From: an uncultured Chloracidobacterium sp.
GTDB taxonomy: Bacteria; Acidobacteriota; Blastocatellia; Pyrinomonadales; Pyrinomonadaceae
DNA length: 8,686 nt
Assembly (NCBI GenBank): GCA_937941715.1
Contig: CALDGX010000110.1
Location: 1-8,686 of the forward strand
Reading direction: 5' to 3'
The translations under genes were made by a program, and so were the position numbers. A model generated the notes under the pieces. That model was not told the origin of the DNA, made no database searches, and saw nothing but the letters and a program-made list of their open reading frames with translations. Positions 1 through 7,354 of this stretch are shown here, in pieces. Position 1 is the stretch's first letter, and each line of letters opens with the position of its first letter.

Positions 1-599
1 GGCGTAATGCGACAGAGTCTGGCGATCTCGTTGAGCGGCGTCGACATTCCCATTTCAAGTACAGCGAGGTCATAGGTCGCGTCCGCGGCAAGCCTCAAAA
101 CAGTAAGCGGATGGCCAAGACCGTTGTTATAATTCTTAATATTCCGCAGCACCTTGCGCCCCGATGCTTCGAGTACATGGGCGGTCAGCTCTTTCGCCGT
201 AGTCTTACCGGCACTGCCCGTGATCGCCACAACAGGCCTGCCCCATTCCACATATACACCGTGTGCCAACCGCTGAAAGCCGGCGATAACATCCTCGACA
301 AAAATCAGTCGGTCGCGACGGCTTTCAAGCTTTCCAAAATGCTCCTCAAAACGGTCGCGCCTTACAACGGCGGCGATGGCTCCCCGATCCAGTGCCTCAG
401 CCGCAAACGCGGTCGAATCCGCAAATTCGCCGTTGAAACCGTTTTGCAGGTATTCCGGCTGAGATAACGCAAAAAAAACGTCGCCCGCCTTGACCTCACG
501 CGAATCGATCACAAATGATGTGACCTCTCGTTGGAGCAAAGCGGGGGACAGATCCGGCGTTTCGCCTTTTATGTATTCGATCGCTTTTTCTAAATTCAA
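1..599 (-). CDS. murF: UDP-N-acetylmuramoyl-tripeptide--D-alanyl-D-alanine ligase MurF (N-terminal 199 residues; runs off the left edge)
   Basis: MurF adds D-Ala-D-Ala to UDP-MurNAc-tripeptide in the cytoplasm, the last soluble step of the peptidoglycan precursor, using ATP. Visible here are the N-terminal Mur ligase domain with the IDSREVKAGDVFFAL segment (about residues 31-45), the ATP-binding P-loop ITGSAGKTT (126-134), and NYNNGLGHPLTVLRL (156-170). The metal-binding region LEMGMS (181-186) follows. The NN-G-PLT-L pattern and the EMG motif are typical of MurF and unlike MurE, which has a TTG/NTTP pattern. The likely start is TTG at 599, whose first bases overlap the ftsI stop as TTGA, so translation is probably coupled. 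No strong Shine-Dalgarno sequence is seen. The catalytic centre and C-terminal domain lie outside the window. Confidence 0.9.
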   Translation of the reverse strand, partial: MNLEKAIEYIKGETPDLSPALLQREVTSFVIDSREVKAGDVFFALSQPEYLQNGFNGEFADSTAFAAEALDRGAIAAVVRRDRFEEHFGKLESRRDRLIFVEDVIAGFQRLAHGVYVEWGRPVVAITGSAGKTTAKELTAHVLEASGRKVLRNIKNYNNGLGHPLTVLRLAADATYDLAVLEMGMSTPLNEIARLCRIT

Positions 600-2611
600 C
601 TTTCTACCAACTCAGCTTGATCTCTACGCGGTAAACCCGCCGACGCGGTCGTGTCACCCGAAATCTTCTTTCCGTTACCCTGCTTCTTGTCCGAGCCTTT
701 TTTTGAATCAACCGGCTTTTTCGGTTCAGCGGCTTTCGGAGCGGTCAACGCCGCACTCTTTTCGCCCTGCTTTTCGGTCGAGGTTCCCTTTTCGCCATTC
801 TTTGACGGTGCCAACTCCGGAATATCCTGTGCGACCGGTTCTTCCCGAATCTCCGAACCGTCGGGCTTGACGTTCATCTCCGGCAACAACTGCTCGGCAA
901 TATTTTTGAATACCGGGGCCGCGACCTGGCCGCCGTCACGGGCTCCGTTCTTGGGCTCATCTATCACGACGGCGATAACGATCTCAGGATTATCGGCCGG
1001 CGCCATCCCGATAAACGACGAAATATATTTACTCGGATCCACCCGCTTCGCGACCGGATCAAATTTCCACGCTGTTCCCGTCTTTCCCGCCGATGTATAG
1101 CCATTCAACTGAGCACGGCGGCCGGTTCCCGTAAGCACGACCTGACGCAGCATGGTACGCAGATTTCGAGCAGTCTCGACCGAAACCACCCGGACGCCTT
1201 CGGACTTGTTACCGGCGACCGGGGCCTGTTCAGGCTTACGTATTTCCTTGATCAATCGAGGCTGAATCCTGACTCCGTCATTGGCTATCGTCGCAAAAGC
1301 CGATGCCATTTGCAACGCAGTCACACCAATTTCATAGCCGATCGACATCGACGCTAATGAGTCCCCGTTCCATTTATCCGGCGACCTCAAAATACCCGCG
1401 GTCTCGGCCGGAAGTTCAACCCCGGTACGGGCCCCAAAACCCATATTCTGCAGCATTGAAAAGAAATCGTCTTTGCCGACACGAAGCCCGGTTTTTATAG
1501 CGCAGACGTTGCTCGAATGCGCGAGCGCCTGCGAATAGCTGACCGTTCCAACGTGATGCGAATCCGTGAATTTGTGATTTGCAACCTCGATGGTGCCATT
1601 ACCTGCATCGATCTGATCGTCCGGCTTAAAGAGGTTCTTTTCAAGACCTGATCCGTATGTGACCAGTTTCATGACTGAACCCGGTGAATAAACGCTCTGG
1701 ATAGAGTGATTGGTTATGCTCGCGGGAACGGCGTCCTTGATCGAATTGGGGTCAAAGCTCGGATAGTTGGACATCGCGAGTATCTCGCCCGTTTTGACGG
1801 ATAGGACCACCGCCATTCCGGACTTTGCATTCGCCGCCTTTACCCCGTTTTCGAGAGCCTGATCGGCCTTGAACTGGTACGAGGCAGCGATGGTCAGACT
1901 AATGTCGCCCGGCCGCTCCCGCTCGAATACAGTTTCGTCGTAGATACGTCCCAGACGATCACGCTCCTGTAGTTTTTTGATAACAGCGCCATGGAGAATG
2001 TCATCCTGCGACTGTTCTATCCCGGCCATCCCGGCGTCATCCTGATTTGAAAAGCCGATGACCTGAGCGGCCATCGATCCGTACGGATAACTTCGCGTCT
2101 GATCCTCGGAGTAATGCAGTCCAGCGAAACGCGGCATATCCGCCTTCTGGATGTTGTCTGCGACGAGCGTCTTGTTGATCTTCTGTACCGTCTCTTCGTC
2201 CAACTTCTTCAGAATTGGTACGAAGCGCTTCTTGCCGGCCTTACCTTCGTTCAACTGCTTTGACAGCTGAGCAGCGTCAAGTTTGAGCGATTTGGCAAGT
2301 ATCTTCGCTGTGGCGTCTATGTCCGCGATCTCGGTCGGGTCAGCGTAGAGAGACTTTACGCGGATGCTCATCGCCAGAGGCCGATTGTCGCGGTCGTAGA
2401 TCGTGCCGCGAAGAAGTTTGCTTTTTTTGACGTCCTGGCGTTGGTCCACCGCCTTTTCCCGGAGCCAGTCATGCTGCGTGACCTGAAGGTGAACGAGCCT
2501 CGCACTGATGCCAAGCATCCAGACCGCAAAAACGGCCACGATGAACATAAACCGGGTAAATGCGACCTGTCGCGGATTCGCCTTTTTCTTTCGCGTGGAT
2601 TTACGTGCCAT
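596..2611 (-). CDS. ftsI: Septal peptidoglycan transpeptidase FtsI (class B penicillin-binding protein)
   Basis: This is a 671-residue class B PBP that cross-links septal peptidoglycan outside the cytoplasmic membrane. A basic N-terminus (KSTRKKK) precedes one membrane helix at about 20-40. The PBP dimerisation domain follows, with LLRGTIYDRDNRPLA at 66-80. The transpeptidase domain has all three active-site motifs: SVMK with nucleophile Ser312 and Lys315, SSN at 366-368, and KTG at 510-512 within KTGTAWKFD. From about 580 the protein becomes a charged, Lys/Glu/Ser-rich low-complexity tail; I see no PASTA domain. The start is the ATG at 2611, with GAGAAGG at 2624-2630, 12 bases upstream. It lies between ftsL and murF and overlaps the murF start by 4 bases. 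SpoVD/PBP2-type naming is possible, but the dcw context favours FtsI. Confidence 0.95.
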   Translation of the reverse strand: MARKSTRKKKANPRQVAFTRFMFIVAVFAVWMLGISARLVHLQVTQHDWLREKAVDQRQDVKKSKLLRGTIYDRDNRPLAMSIRVKSLYADPTEIADIDATAKILAKSLKLDAAQLSKQLNEGKAGKKRFVPILKKLDEETVQKINKTLVADNIQKADMPRFAGLHYSEDQTRSYPYGSMAAQVIGFSNQDDAGMAGIEQSQDDILHGAVIKKLQERDRLGRIYDETVFERERPGDISLTIAASYQFKADQALENGVKAANAKSGMAVVLSVKTGEILAMSNYPSFDPNSIKDAVPASITNHSIQSVYSPGSVMKLVTYGSGLEKNLFKPDDQIDAGNGTIEVANHKFTDSHHVGTVSYSQALAHSSNVCAIKTGLRVGKDDFFSMLQNMGFGARTGVELPAETAGILRSPDKWNGDSLASMSIGYEIGVTALQMASAFATIANDGVRIQPRLIKEIRKPEQAPVAGNKSEGVRVVSVETARNLRTMLRQVVLTGTGRRAQLNGYTSAGKTGTAWKFDPVAKRVDPSKYISSFIGMAPADNPEIVIAVVIDEPKNGARDGGQVAAPVFKNIAEQLLPEMNVKPDGSEIREEPVAQDIPELAPSKNGEKGTSTEKQGEKSAALTAPKAAEPKKPVDSKKGSDKKQGNGKKISGDTTASAGLPRRDQAELVES

Positions 2612-2664
2612 TGTTCTATGAGACCTTCTCGAATGCTAAACTGACCGACCGGAAGCGGTGAATA

Positions 2665-3180
2665 CTATCGAGCGGCGACCATCGCGGTCGTCACGACGCG
2701 AGGACGCGGCGCATCGTCCTTACCCGGCTTCTCTTGTTTGGCGGGTCTTGATGCCGCAGCCGTAAACGATGCGTTCACAATAGGATAGGCCGGCCCGGAT
2801 TTGGCAGTATCGGCGATCTTGGCCGCTGCGGGATTGCCGGCGGGGTTCTTGGCAAGGGATGCAGTTTGCAGTCCTTCGACGTCCTGCCCGGCGATCCCGA
2901 ATTTTTTGGCCGCCTGTTTGATCTGTGACGGAGCGACCGATACCTCGCGTGCCAAAAGGAGGCGCCGCTTTTCGGTCTCGAGATCGTCGAGCTGTTTGCG
3001 AAGTTTCGAATTCCTTATCCCGTAGTCGATGGACGCGAAATGCTGGCGGGCCGCAAAGAAGAAGCCCGTGACGAGGATCGCGACGAATATGCCCATCATA
3101 ACGTAAAGCTGAAGCCTGCCGGCGGGCGAGATGTTTCGGTTGCGGGTGATGGAGCGCCTCTTTTGTTCACGTTTGGTCAT
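2665..3180 (-). CDS. ftsL: Cell division protein FtsL-like
   Basis: This is a small bitopic membrane protein in the ftsL slot between rsmH and ftsI. FtsL forms a complex with FtsB and FtsQ that recruits and activates FtsW-FtsI at the septum. A basic cytoplasmic N-terminus (TKREQKRRS) is followed by one hydrophobic helix of about 20 residues (LQLYVMMGIFVAILVTGFFF). Next comes a charged heptad-like coiled coil (KLRKQLDDLETEKRRLLLARE) and the short motif IKQAAKKFGI, reminiscent of the FtsL/FtsB ending. About 65 further residues are Ala/Pro/Lys-rich, making the protein longer than the usual 100-120 residues. I chose ATG at 3180; a TTG at 3189 would add three residues. Neither has a clear Shine-Dalgarno. 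FtsL sequences diverge greatly, so the name rests on context and architecture. Confidence 0.85.
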   Translation of the reverse strand: MTKREQKRRSITRNRNISPAGRLQLYVMMGIFVAILVTGFFFAARQHFASIDYGIRNSKLRKQLDDLETEKRRLLLAREVSVAPSQIKQAAKKFGIAGQDVEGLQTASLAKNPAGNPAAAKIADTAKSGPAYPIVNASFTAAASRPAKQEKPGKDDAPRPRVVTTAMVAAR

Positions 3181-3197
3181 ATGATTCAAATGTCGGT

Positions 3198-4160
3198 CTA
3201 ATCTACAGGTCCGAGCTTTCTAAAAGCTCGCAATTTCGCACTTCGGGAGCGTGCATTAACTTTCAACTCGGCATCGCCGGGCACTATCGGCTTTCGCGTG
3301 AGGATCTCGACGGCCTTTTTGGCACCGCAAACGCATTGCGGGATGCGCGGCGGGCAAGTGCACTTGCCGGACAATTTCTGAAACGCGTGTTTCACGATCC
3401 TGTCTTCGAGACTGTGAAACGTAATGATCGCCAGAATGCCGTTCTCTGAGAGCAGGCCGGCCGCATCAGCGATAAATTTTTCAAGTACCTCAAGTTCCCT
3501 GTTGACGGCGATCCTTAACGCCTGAAAAGTTCTCGTCGCCGGGTGGATCTTGTCCTTCGGGCTTCGGCGGACCGAACGTTCAACAAGTTCGGCCAGTTGC
3601 CGCGTCGTCGCGACCGGATCGCCGCTTTCTTTGCGTTCGACGATACGTCTGGCGATCCGCCGCGAAAACCGCTCTTCGCCATATTGGTAGATGATATTGG
3701 CGATATCGGTCTCACTGGCTTCAAGGAGCAATTCTGCCGCTGTCTGGCCGCCGGAGGCGGGATCCATCCGCATATCAAGCGGAGCGTCGAATCTGAAGCT
3801 GAATCCGCGGCTCGCGTCGTCAAACTGCAATGACGAAACGCCAAGGTCGGCTATGATCGCGTCAGGCGGCCCGAAGCCGGCGTTTTTGACGATCCTCTCG
3901 ACATCCGCAAAGTTACCTTTCGCGACCGTAAAGCGGCTGCCGAACCTTTCGAGCCGTTTCGAGGCTATCTCGATCGCCGCATCGTCCTGATCGATGCCGA
4001 GGACCGAACACTCGGGCGAAAGCTCAAGCATCGCCTCGGTGTGCCCGCCCAATCCGAGCGTGGCATCGACTATATGGCGTCTCGATGCGGCGTCGATCAC
4101 GTCGAGCGTTTCCTGCAGCAGGACCGAGCTATGCGAAAATTCGGTTGCGTCCTCGTGCAT
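3198..4160 (-). CDS. rsmH: 16S rRNA (cytosine(1402)-N(4))-methyltransferase RsmH
   Basis: RsmH (MraW) uses S-adenosylmethionine to methylate N4 of C1402 in the decoding centre of 16S rRNA. From the ATG at 4160 it has 320 residues, a normal length. Motifs in order are HSSVLLQETLD near the N-terminus, the SAM-binding DATLGLGGHTEAML (about 32-45), GIDQDD (55-60), ADLGVSSLQFD (104-114), and PLDMRMDP (127-134). The family signature HSLEDRIVK is at 249-257. A Cys cluster (CTCPP and CVCG) follows, then the C-terminal NARSRSAKLRAFRK. An in-frame GTG at 4208 would add 16 residues, but the homologous part begins at HSSVLL, so the internal ATG is preferred. It is the first gene of the minus-strand dcw cluster. 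The next gene starts 17 bases after its stop, or 8 if the TTG start is used. Confidence 0.96.
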   Translation of the reverse strand: MHEDATEFSHSSVLLQETLDVIDAASRRHIVDATLGLGGHTEAMLELSPECSVLGIDQDDAAIEIASKRLERFGSRFTVAKGNFADVERIVKNAGFGPPDAIIADLGVSSLQFDDASRGFSFRFDAPLDMRMDPASGGQTAAELLLEASETDIANIIYQYGEERFSRRIARRIVERKESGDPVATTRQLAELVERSVRRSPKDKIHPATRTFQALRIAVNRELEVLEKFIADAAGLLSENGILAIITFHSLEDRIVKHAFQKLSGKCTCPPRIPQCVCGAKKAVEILTRKPIVPGDAELKVNARSRSAKLRAFRKLGPVD

Positions 4161-4558
4161 CTTCAAAGAGCTTAGTGACTCGCCGCGAATGGTACAGATG
4201 ATCAACACCGCGCCATGTGTACCGTTAAATTTTATTTTGTGTAATGTGTGCCCCCGGAGATCGTCGCCCGCCCGTCACGGCCGATCAGGATCTTCGGGTT
4301 TGATAAACAACTTACCTGACCAAATCCAGCAATAAAGTGCTTAATTGTTTAAGCATATTCTTTACATTTTCCCGACTCAGAACTCGCCTCGCCGGACTTC
4401 AATTCGATCACGCATCCATATATTAGGACTCTTTATTGATATGTGTCAAGAACTATCTTCAGTCTTTTTTTCATACCCAGAGTGTTTAAGCCGTTATACA
4501 AATATGCGCGCATCTCTTTTTCGATTTTGTTGTTTATGCCGCCATTGATATACGATTA
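4161..4558. other. Divergent intergenic region between rsmH and the ZIP transporter gene
   Basis: These 398 bases separate two divergently transcribed genes and are clearly AT-richer than the flanking coding sequence. Promoters for both directions should lie here. No convincing paired -35/-10 set stands out. The best -10-like words are TATACA at 4495-4500 (plus strand) and TAAAAT read on the minus strand near 4230. There is no mraZ gene and no recognisable RNA gene. The clearest ordered element is the inverted repeat listed separately. Confidence 0.6.
4338..4355. promoter_or_regulatory. Perfect inverted repeat, candidate operator
   Basis: TGCTTAA, then TTGT, then TTAAGCA form a perfect 7-bp inverted repeat with a 4-base centre. 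It lies in the AT-rich region between two divergent genes, where a dimeric repressor or activator could bind. No T-tract follows directly on either strand, so it is a poor intrinsic terminator. The regulator is unknown, and a chance palindrome in AT-rich DNA cannot be excluded. Confidence 0.4.
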
Positions 4559-5386
4559 GTGTTCGCTGCGGCCGCGAGCCTGGCGGCAATAATCGTGTTG
4601 ATCCAACTTCTAATTTTCGGGATAGTTGCGGCGGCGGCCAATATCGTTGGCGGCCTGATACTTTTCCCGTCAAAACTGCATTCAACATACAAGCGTTTCC
4701 TGAAGTACCTTTTGGCGCTCGGGGCCGGCTTCATGCTCTCGGTCACGATATTTGAGATCCTGCCGAAATCCATCCTGCTTTGGCAGAAGAACAATCCGGA
4801 GACCGCTGACGAACTTTACGTCCCGATGCTCTTGATCATGGCCGGCTACCTTCTGACGCAGTTTGTTGAGCACACGATCGCACCGCATTTCCACCTCGGC
4901 GAAGAGGTCCACTCCGACGAACTCATCTCGAGCCGATCGGCATATACGGCTGTCGGCGGCCTGCTTGTCCACACGTTCTTCGACGGTGTGTCGATCGCGG
5001 CGGCGGCTCAGCTCGACCGCAATCTCGGATTCCTCGTCTTTATTGCCGTGCTGATGCACAAGTTCCCCGAGGGATTTTCGATCGGGTCGATGGTGCTGGC
5101 GACCGGCAACGGCCTGCGGTCGGTGTTGACCTCGACGGGCCTGATGGGGATCACGACTCTCGCCGGCGTGCTTACGTTCTACTTTGTGGGCAGCAATATC
5201 ACATCGGCGGTTGCGTACGCACTGCCGGTTTCGGGCGGCGTAACGCTCTATGTCGCGGCGAGCGACCTGATCCCGGAGGTCAATCATCACGGCGGAAACC
5301 GCCCCGGCGTTTCGATCTCGGTCTTTGCCGGGGTCGCCCTTTTCTTCGCCTTCCATTTCGTCCTGCACGAACTGCTTCCGCATTAA
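4559..5386 (+). CDS. ZIP family divalent metal transporter
   Basis: This is a 275-residue polytopic inner-membrane protein of the ZIP (SLC39-like) family, which moves Zn2+, Fe2+ or similar ions into the cytoplasm. Several hydrophobic helices cover most of the length. The two metal-binding helices are visible: HTFFDGVSIAAA (His138, Asp142) for TM4 and MHKFPEGFSIG (His167, Glu171) for TM5. A His/Glu-containing stretch (EHTIAPHFHLGEEVHSDE, about 104-121) between earlier helices resembles the variable metal-sensing loop. DLIPEVNHH (237-244) precedes the last helix. The reading frame has no upstream ATG before a stop at 4487-4489, so GTG at 4559 is the only standard start, without a clear Shine-Dalgarno. 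The metal specificity cannot be read from sequence. Confidence 0.9.
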   Translation: MFAAAASLAAIIVLIQLLIFGIVAAAANIVGGLILFPSKLHSTYKRFLKYLLALGAGFMLSVTIFEILPKSILLWQKNNPETADELYVPMLLIMAGYLLTQFVEHTIAPHFHLGEEVHSDELISSRSAYTAVGGLLVHTFFDGVSIAAAAQLDRNLGFLVFIAVLMHKFPEGFSIGSMVLATGNGLRSVLTSTGLMGITTLAGVLTFYFVGSNITSAVAYALPVSGGVTLYVAASDLIPEVNHHGGNRPGVSISVFAGVALFFAFHFVLHELLPH

Positions 5387-5393
5387 GCCGCCC

Positions 5394-5415
5394 TCAGAAA
5401 TCTGAAACTTTTTTT
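5394..5415 (+). terminator. Weak candidate terminator after the ZIP gene
   Basis: A short palindrome, TCAGAAATCTGA (5394-5405), is followed by a run of seven T (5409-5415) shortly after the ZIP stop codon. The stem is only four or five pairs and AT-containing, so termination would be inefficient at best, and read-through into the next small gene is possible. Confidence 0.3.
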
Positions 5416-5456
5416 CGTGCCCGTCGTTATTTATCGGTGGAGGCGCGAAGCTTACG

Positions 5457-5666
5457 ATGAGAGAACCTTTACTGGCAGGAATACTAAGTCTACTGATCCC
5501 GGGCATCGGGCAGATATATAACGGCAGGATCGTTATCGGCATAATATGGTTGGTTTTAACCGGCTTTTCCTGGATCGGCTCGGCCGGTCTCCTCGGTTGG
5601 GTGGTCCACCTGATCGCGGGCTGGTGTGCGTACAGTTACGCAAAGGATAATCCCATTCGCGGCTAG
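5457..5666 (+). CDS. Small hydrophobic membrane protein, TM2-like
   Basis: This is a 69-residue, almost entirely hydrophobic protein. The N-terminal pattern LLAGILSLLIPGIGQIYNGR (residues 5-24) matches the common bacterial family of small proteins reading LSLxxPGxGQxYNG, often labelled TM2-like or hypothetical. A second hydrophobic stretch (IVIGIIWLVLTGFSWIGSAG) and a third (LLGWVVHLIAGWCAYSYA) suggest two or three helices. The C-terminus is short and polar (KDNPIRG). ATG at 5457 is preceded by GGTGGAGG at 5436-5443, a good Shine-Dalgarno core at a slightly long distance (13 bases). It lies 70 bases after the ZIP gene and is closed by a strong terminator. No function is known to me. Confidence 0.75.
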   Translation: MREPLLAGILSLLIPGIGQIYNGRIVIGIIWLVLTGFSWIGSAGLLGWVVHLIAGWCAYSYAKDNPIRG

Positions 5667-5692
5667 AGTCTCTTCATATGATCCTCCTCTTC

Positions 5693-5722
5693 GCCCGGTG
5701 TCGTGTGACGCCGGGCTTTTTT
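5693..5722 (+). terminator. Strong intrinsic terminator
   Basis: GCCCGGTGTC pairs with GACGCCGGGC around a GTGT loop, giving ten pairs including one T-G wobble, and is followed directly by six T. It lies 26 bases past the stop of the small TM2-like gene and before psd. It therefore separates the ZIP/TM2-like unit from the phospholipid genes. Confidence 0.9.
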
Positions 5723-5727
5723 GCGTT

Positions 5728-5755
5728 TCGACAATGGCCTCAAATTGTGTAGTAT
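5728..5755 (+). promoter_or_regulatory. Candidate sigma-70-type promoter for psd-pssA
   Basis: TCGACA (5728-5733), five of six matches to TTGACA, and TAGTAT (5750-5755), four of six matches to TATAAT, are 16 bases apart. They lie just after the terminator and just before the psd start at 5770. Transcription would start around 5762, leaving a very short leader. The spacing and placement are plausible, but the match is only moderate. Confidence 0.35.
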
Positions 5756-5769
5756 TATCGATTGTTCTT

Positions 5770-6375
5770 ATGGTGCGTGAAGGCATTCCATTCGTTCTGG
5801 TCCCCGGAGCGTTCATAATATTGTTCGGCGTTCTGCAATGGTGGATACCGGCGGCGATATTCCTATTCATATGCCTGTTTATGGCGTATTTTTTTCGCGA
5901 TCCGGCACGTGTCATCCCCGATGAGCCCGGGATAATAGTTTCGGCCGCCGACGGCCGCGTCACCCGCATCGACGAACTGCCCGAAGGCAAGTTGGTCAGT
6001 GTGTTTCTGTCGCCGCTCGACGTGCACATAAACCGGTCGCCGATCGCCGGCCGGATCGAGGCTGTCGAATACGTAAAGGGTAAGAAAATGCCGGCGACGA
6101 GCAACAACGCGAGTTTTGTGAACGAGCGTAATACGCTCGACATCCGTGACAGCGGCGTGAGCGTAAAATGTACGCAGATCGCCGGAATTCTCGCTCGCCG
6201 AATTGTCTGTTGGCCTTCTAAAGGCGATAATCTTGAACGCGGCCAGAAATTCGGGTTGATCAAGTTCAGTTCGCGTACCGACCTGTTAATGCCCGGCGAT
6301 GTGACCATCGAGGTCAAGGTCGGCGATCGGGTCAGGGGCGGCGAGACCATAATTGCCCGGCTGAGCGAAAAGTAA
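5770..6375 (+). CDS. psd: Phosphatidylserine decarboxylase, short type (Psd)
   Basis: Psd decarboxylates phosphatidylserine to phosphatidylethanolamine at the inner membrane, using a pyruvoyl group made by self-cleavage. From ATG 5770 it has 201 residues, the size of the short 'archaeal-type' form. It opens with MVREGIPFVLVPGAF, a typical beginning. Hydrophobic helices occupy about 8-40, followed by YFFRDP (40-45). AADGRV (59-64) and SPLDVHINRSP (81-91) supply the conserved Asp61 and His86. The processing region reads KFGLIKFSSRTDLLMP (160-175); the family normally has Gly-Ser, but here it is Ser167-Ser168. An in-frame ATG at 5734 would add 12 residues but overlaps the putative promoter. No Shine-Dalgarno is apparent. 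pssA follows 37 bases downstream, so the two form an operon. Confidence 0.92.
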   Translation: MVREGIPFVLVPGAFIILFGVLQWWIPAAIFLFICLFMAYFFRDPARVIPDEPGIIVSAADGRVTRIDELPEGKLVSVFLSPLDVHINRSPIAGRIEAVEYVKGKKMPATSNNASFVNERNTLDIRDSGVSVKCTQIAGILARRIVCWPSKGDNLERGQKFGLIKFSSRTDLLMPGDVTIEVKVGDRVRGGETIIARLSEK

Positions 6376-6412
6376 CACGGCACAGGCCGCACGACGGCCA
6401 AAACACCATTCA

Positions 6413-7282
6413 ATGGACGACGAAAAAGACACACGGCCTCCGCACAAAGGCATCAAGAAAGGGCTCTACGTGATCCCGACGCTTTTTACGGCGGCAAACG
6501 TCGGAATGGGCTTTCTGGCCGTGTTGTGGTCAGTTCGCGGTTTTCACGCGGCGGTGACCGACCCGACGACAGCCTCGGTGTATTTCGATCACTCGGCGAT
6601 CGCCATCGGGCTCGCTATCCTTTTTGATACGCTCGACGGCCGCGTGGCCCGGGCGACACGGACAGCGACCGAGATCGGCGTTCAGTTCGATTCGCTGGCC
6701 GACGTCCTGACGTTCGGCATCGCCCCGACCGCGCTTGTTTTCGCCTGGGCCGTCGCACCGACGTTTCACGAGGGCAGCCCGGCGTACAACACCGGCGTCC
6801 TGCTGCTGTTTATGTACCTGATGTGCGGTGCGTTTCGCCTCGCAAGGTTCAACCTCCAGGCGACGCGGCCGCGGGTGCTGGCCGAGGGCACACCGAAAGT
6901 AGACAAAAAGAATTTTGTCGGACTGCCGATACCGCCGGCCGGCGGCCTGTTGGCGGCTATCGTCCATTTCTCGCCCGAGCCGCTCAATTTTTACGGGCCC
7001 GAGACCTCGCGATACTACACCATCCTGATCTACTGCCTCGTCGCGGTCCTGAGCATACTGATGGTCAGCAAGATCCGCTATTCGAGCATGAAGACGCTCG
7101 GTTCACGCCGCACGAACTTTATGATGCTGCTGGGGCTGGTCGCAATGGGAATGGCGGTCTGGCTGTATTCCGGCTATGCCCTGCTGGCGATCACGGTCGT
7201 CTATGTCGGTCACGGACTCGTCTGGTGGCTCGCCCGGGCACTTTTCACCAAACGTCCCGCCACCGCATCGAGCACGATCTAG
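6413..7282 (+). CDS. pssA: CDP-diacylglycerol--serine O-phosphatidyltransferase (phosphatidylserine synthase)
   Basis: PssA condenses CDP-diacylglycerol with L-serine to give phosphatidylserine and CMP in the inner membrane, producing the substrate of the Psd encoded just upstream. The 289-residue protein has the full CDP-alcohol phosphatidyltransferase signature DG-x2-AR-x8-G-x3-D-x3-D. It runs from Asp75-Gly76 through Ala79-Arg80, Gly89, Asp93 and Asp97. The first helix (YVIPTLFTAANVGMGFLAVLW) and the motif FVGLPIPPAGG in the second half are typical of the PssA branch rather than PgsA. Several further hydrophobic helices fill the C-terminal half. The start at ATG 6413 gives a polar N-terminus (MDDEKDTRPPHKG). 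No strong Shine-Dalgarno is visible. Confidence 0.93.
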   Translation: MDDEKDTRPPHKGIKKGLYVIPTLFTAANVGMGFLAVLWSVRGFHAAVTDPTTASVYFDHSAIAIGLAILFDTLDGRVARATRTATEIGVQFDSLADVLTFGIAPTALVFAWAVAPTFHEGSPAYNTGVLLLFMYLMCGAFRLARFNLQATRPRVLAEGTPKVDKKNFVGLPIPPAGGLLAAIVHFSPEPLNFYGPETSRYYTILIYCLVAVLSILMVSKIRYSSMKTLGSRRTNFMMLLGLVAMGMAVWLYSGYALLAITVVYVGHGLVWWLARALFTKRPATASSTI

Positions 7283-7354
7283 CTGCCGTCCGGCTGCCCG
7301 GCCCGGAAAGCCTTTTAGTGCCAAAACGCCCGTATTTCGTACACCGTCCGCATC

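Noticed and set aside
4682..5542. A 286-codon minus-strand frame opposite the ZIP gene
   Set aside because: It is rich in Arg, His, Asp and Gln without any domain, as expected of the antisense of a GC-rich membrane protein gene; the ZIP motifs on the plus strand are decisive.
5556..6434. A 292-codon minus-strand frame opposite psd
   Set aside because: It is antisense to a clear phosphatidylserine decarboxylase, crosses the intrinsic terminator, and has no recognisable motif.
7292..7316. Possible terminator after pssA
   Set aside because: The stem is only GGCT/AGCC with a GC-rich interior that cannot fold well, and the T-run is four bases; too weak to list as a terminator.
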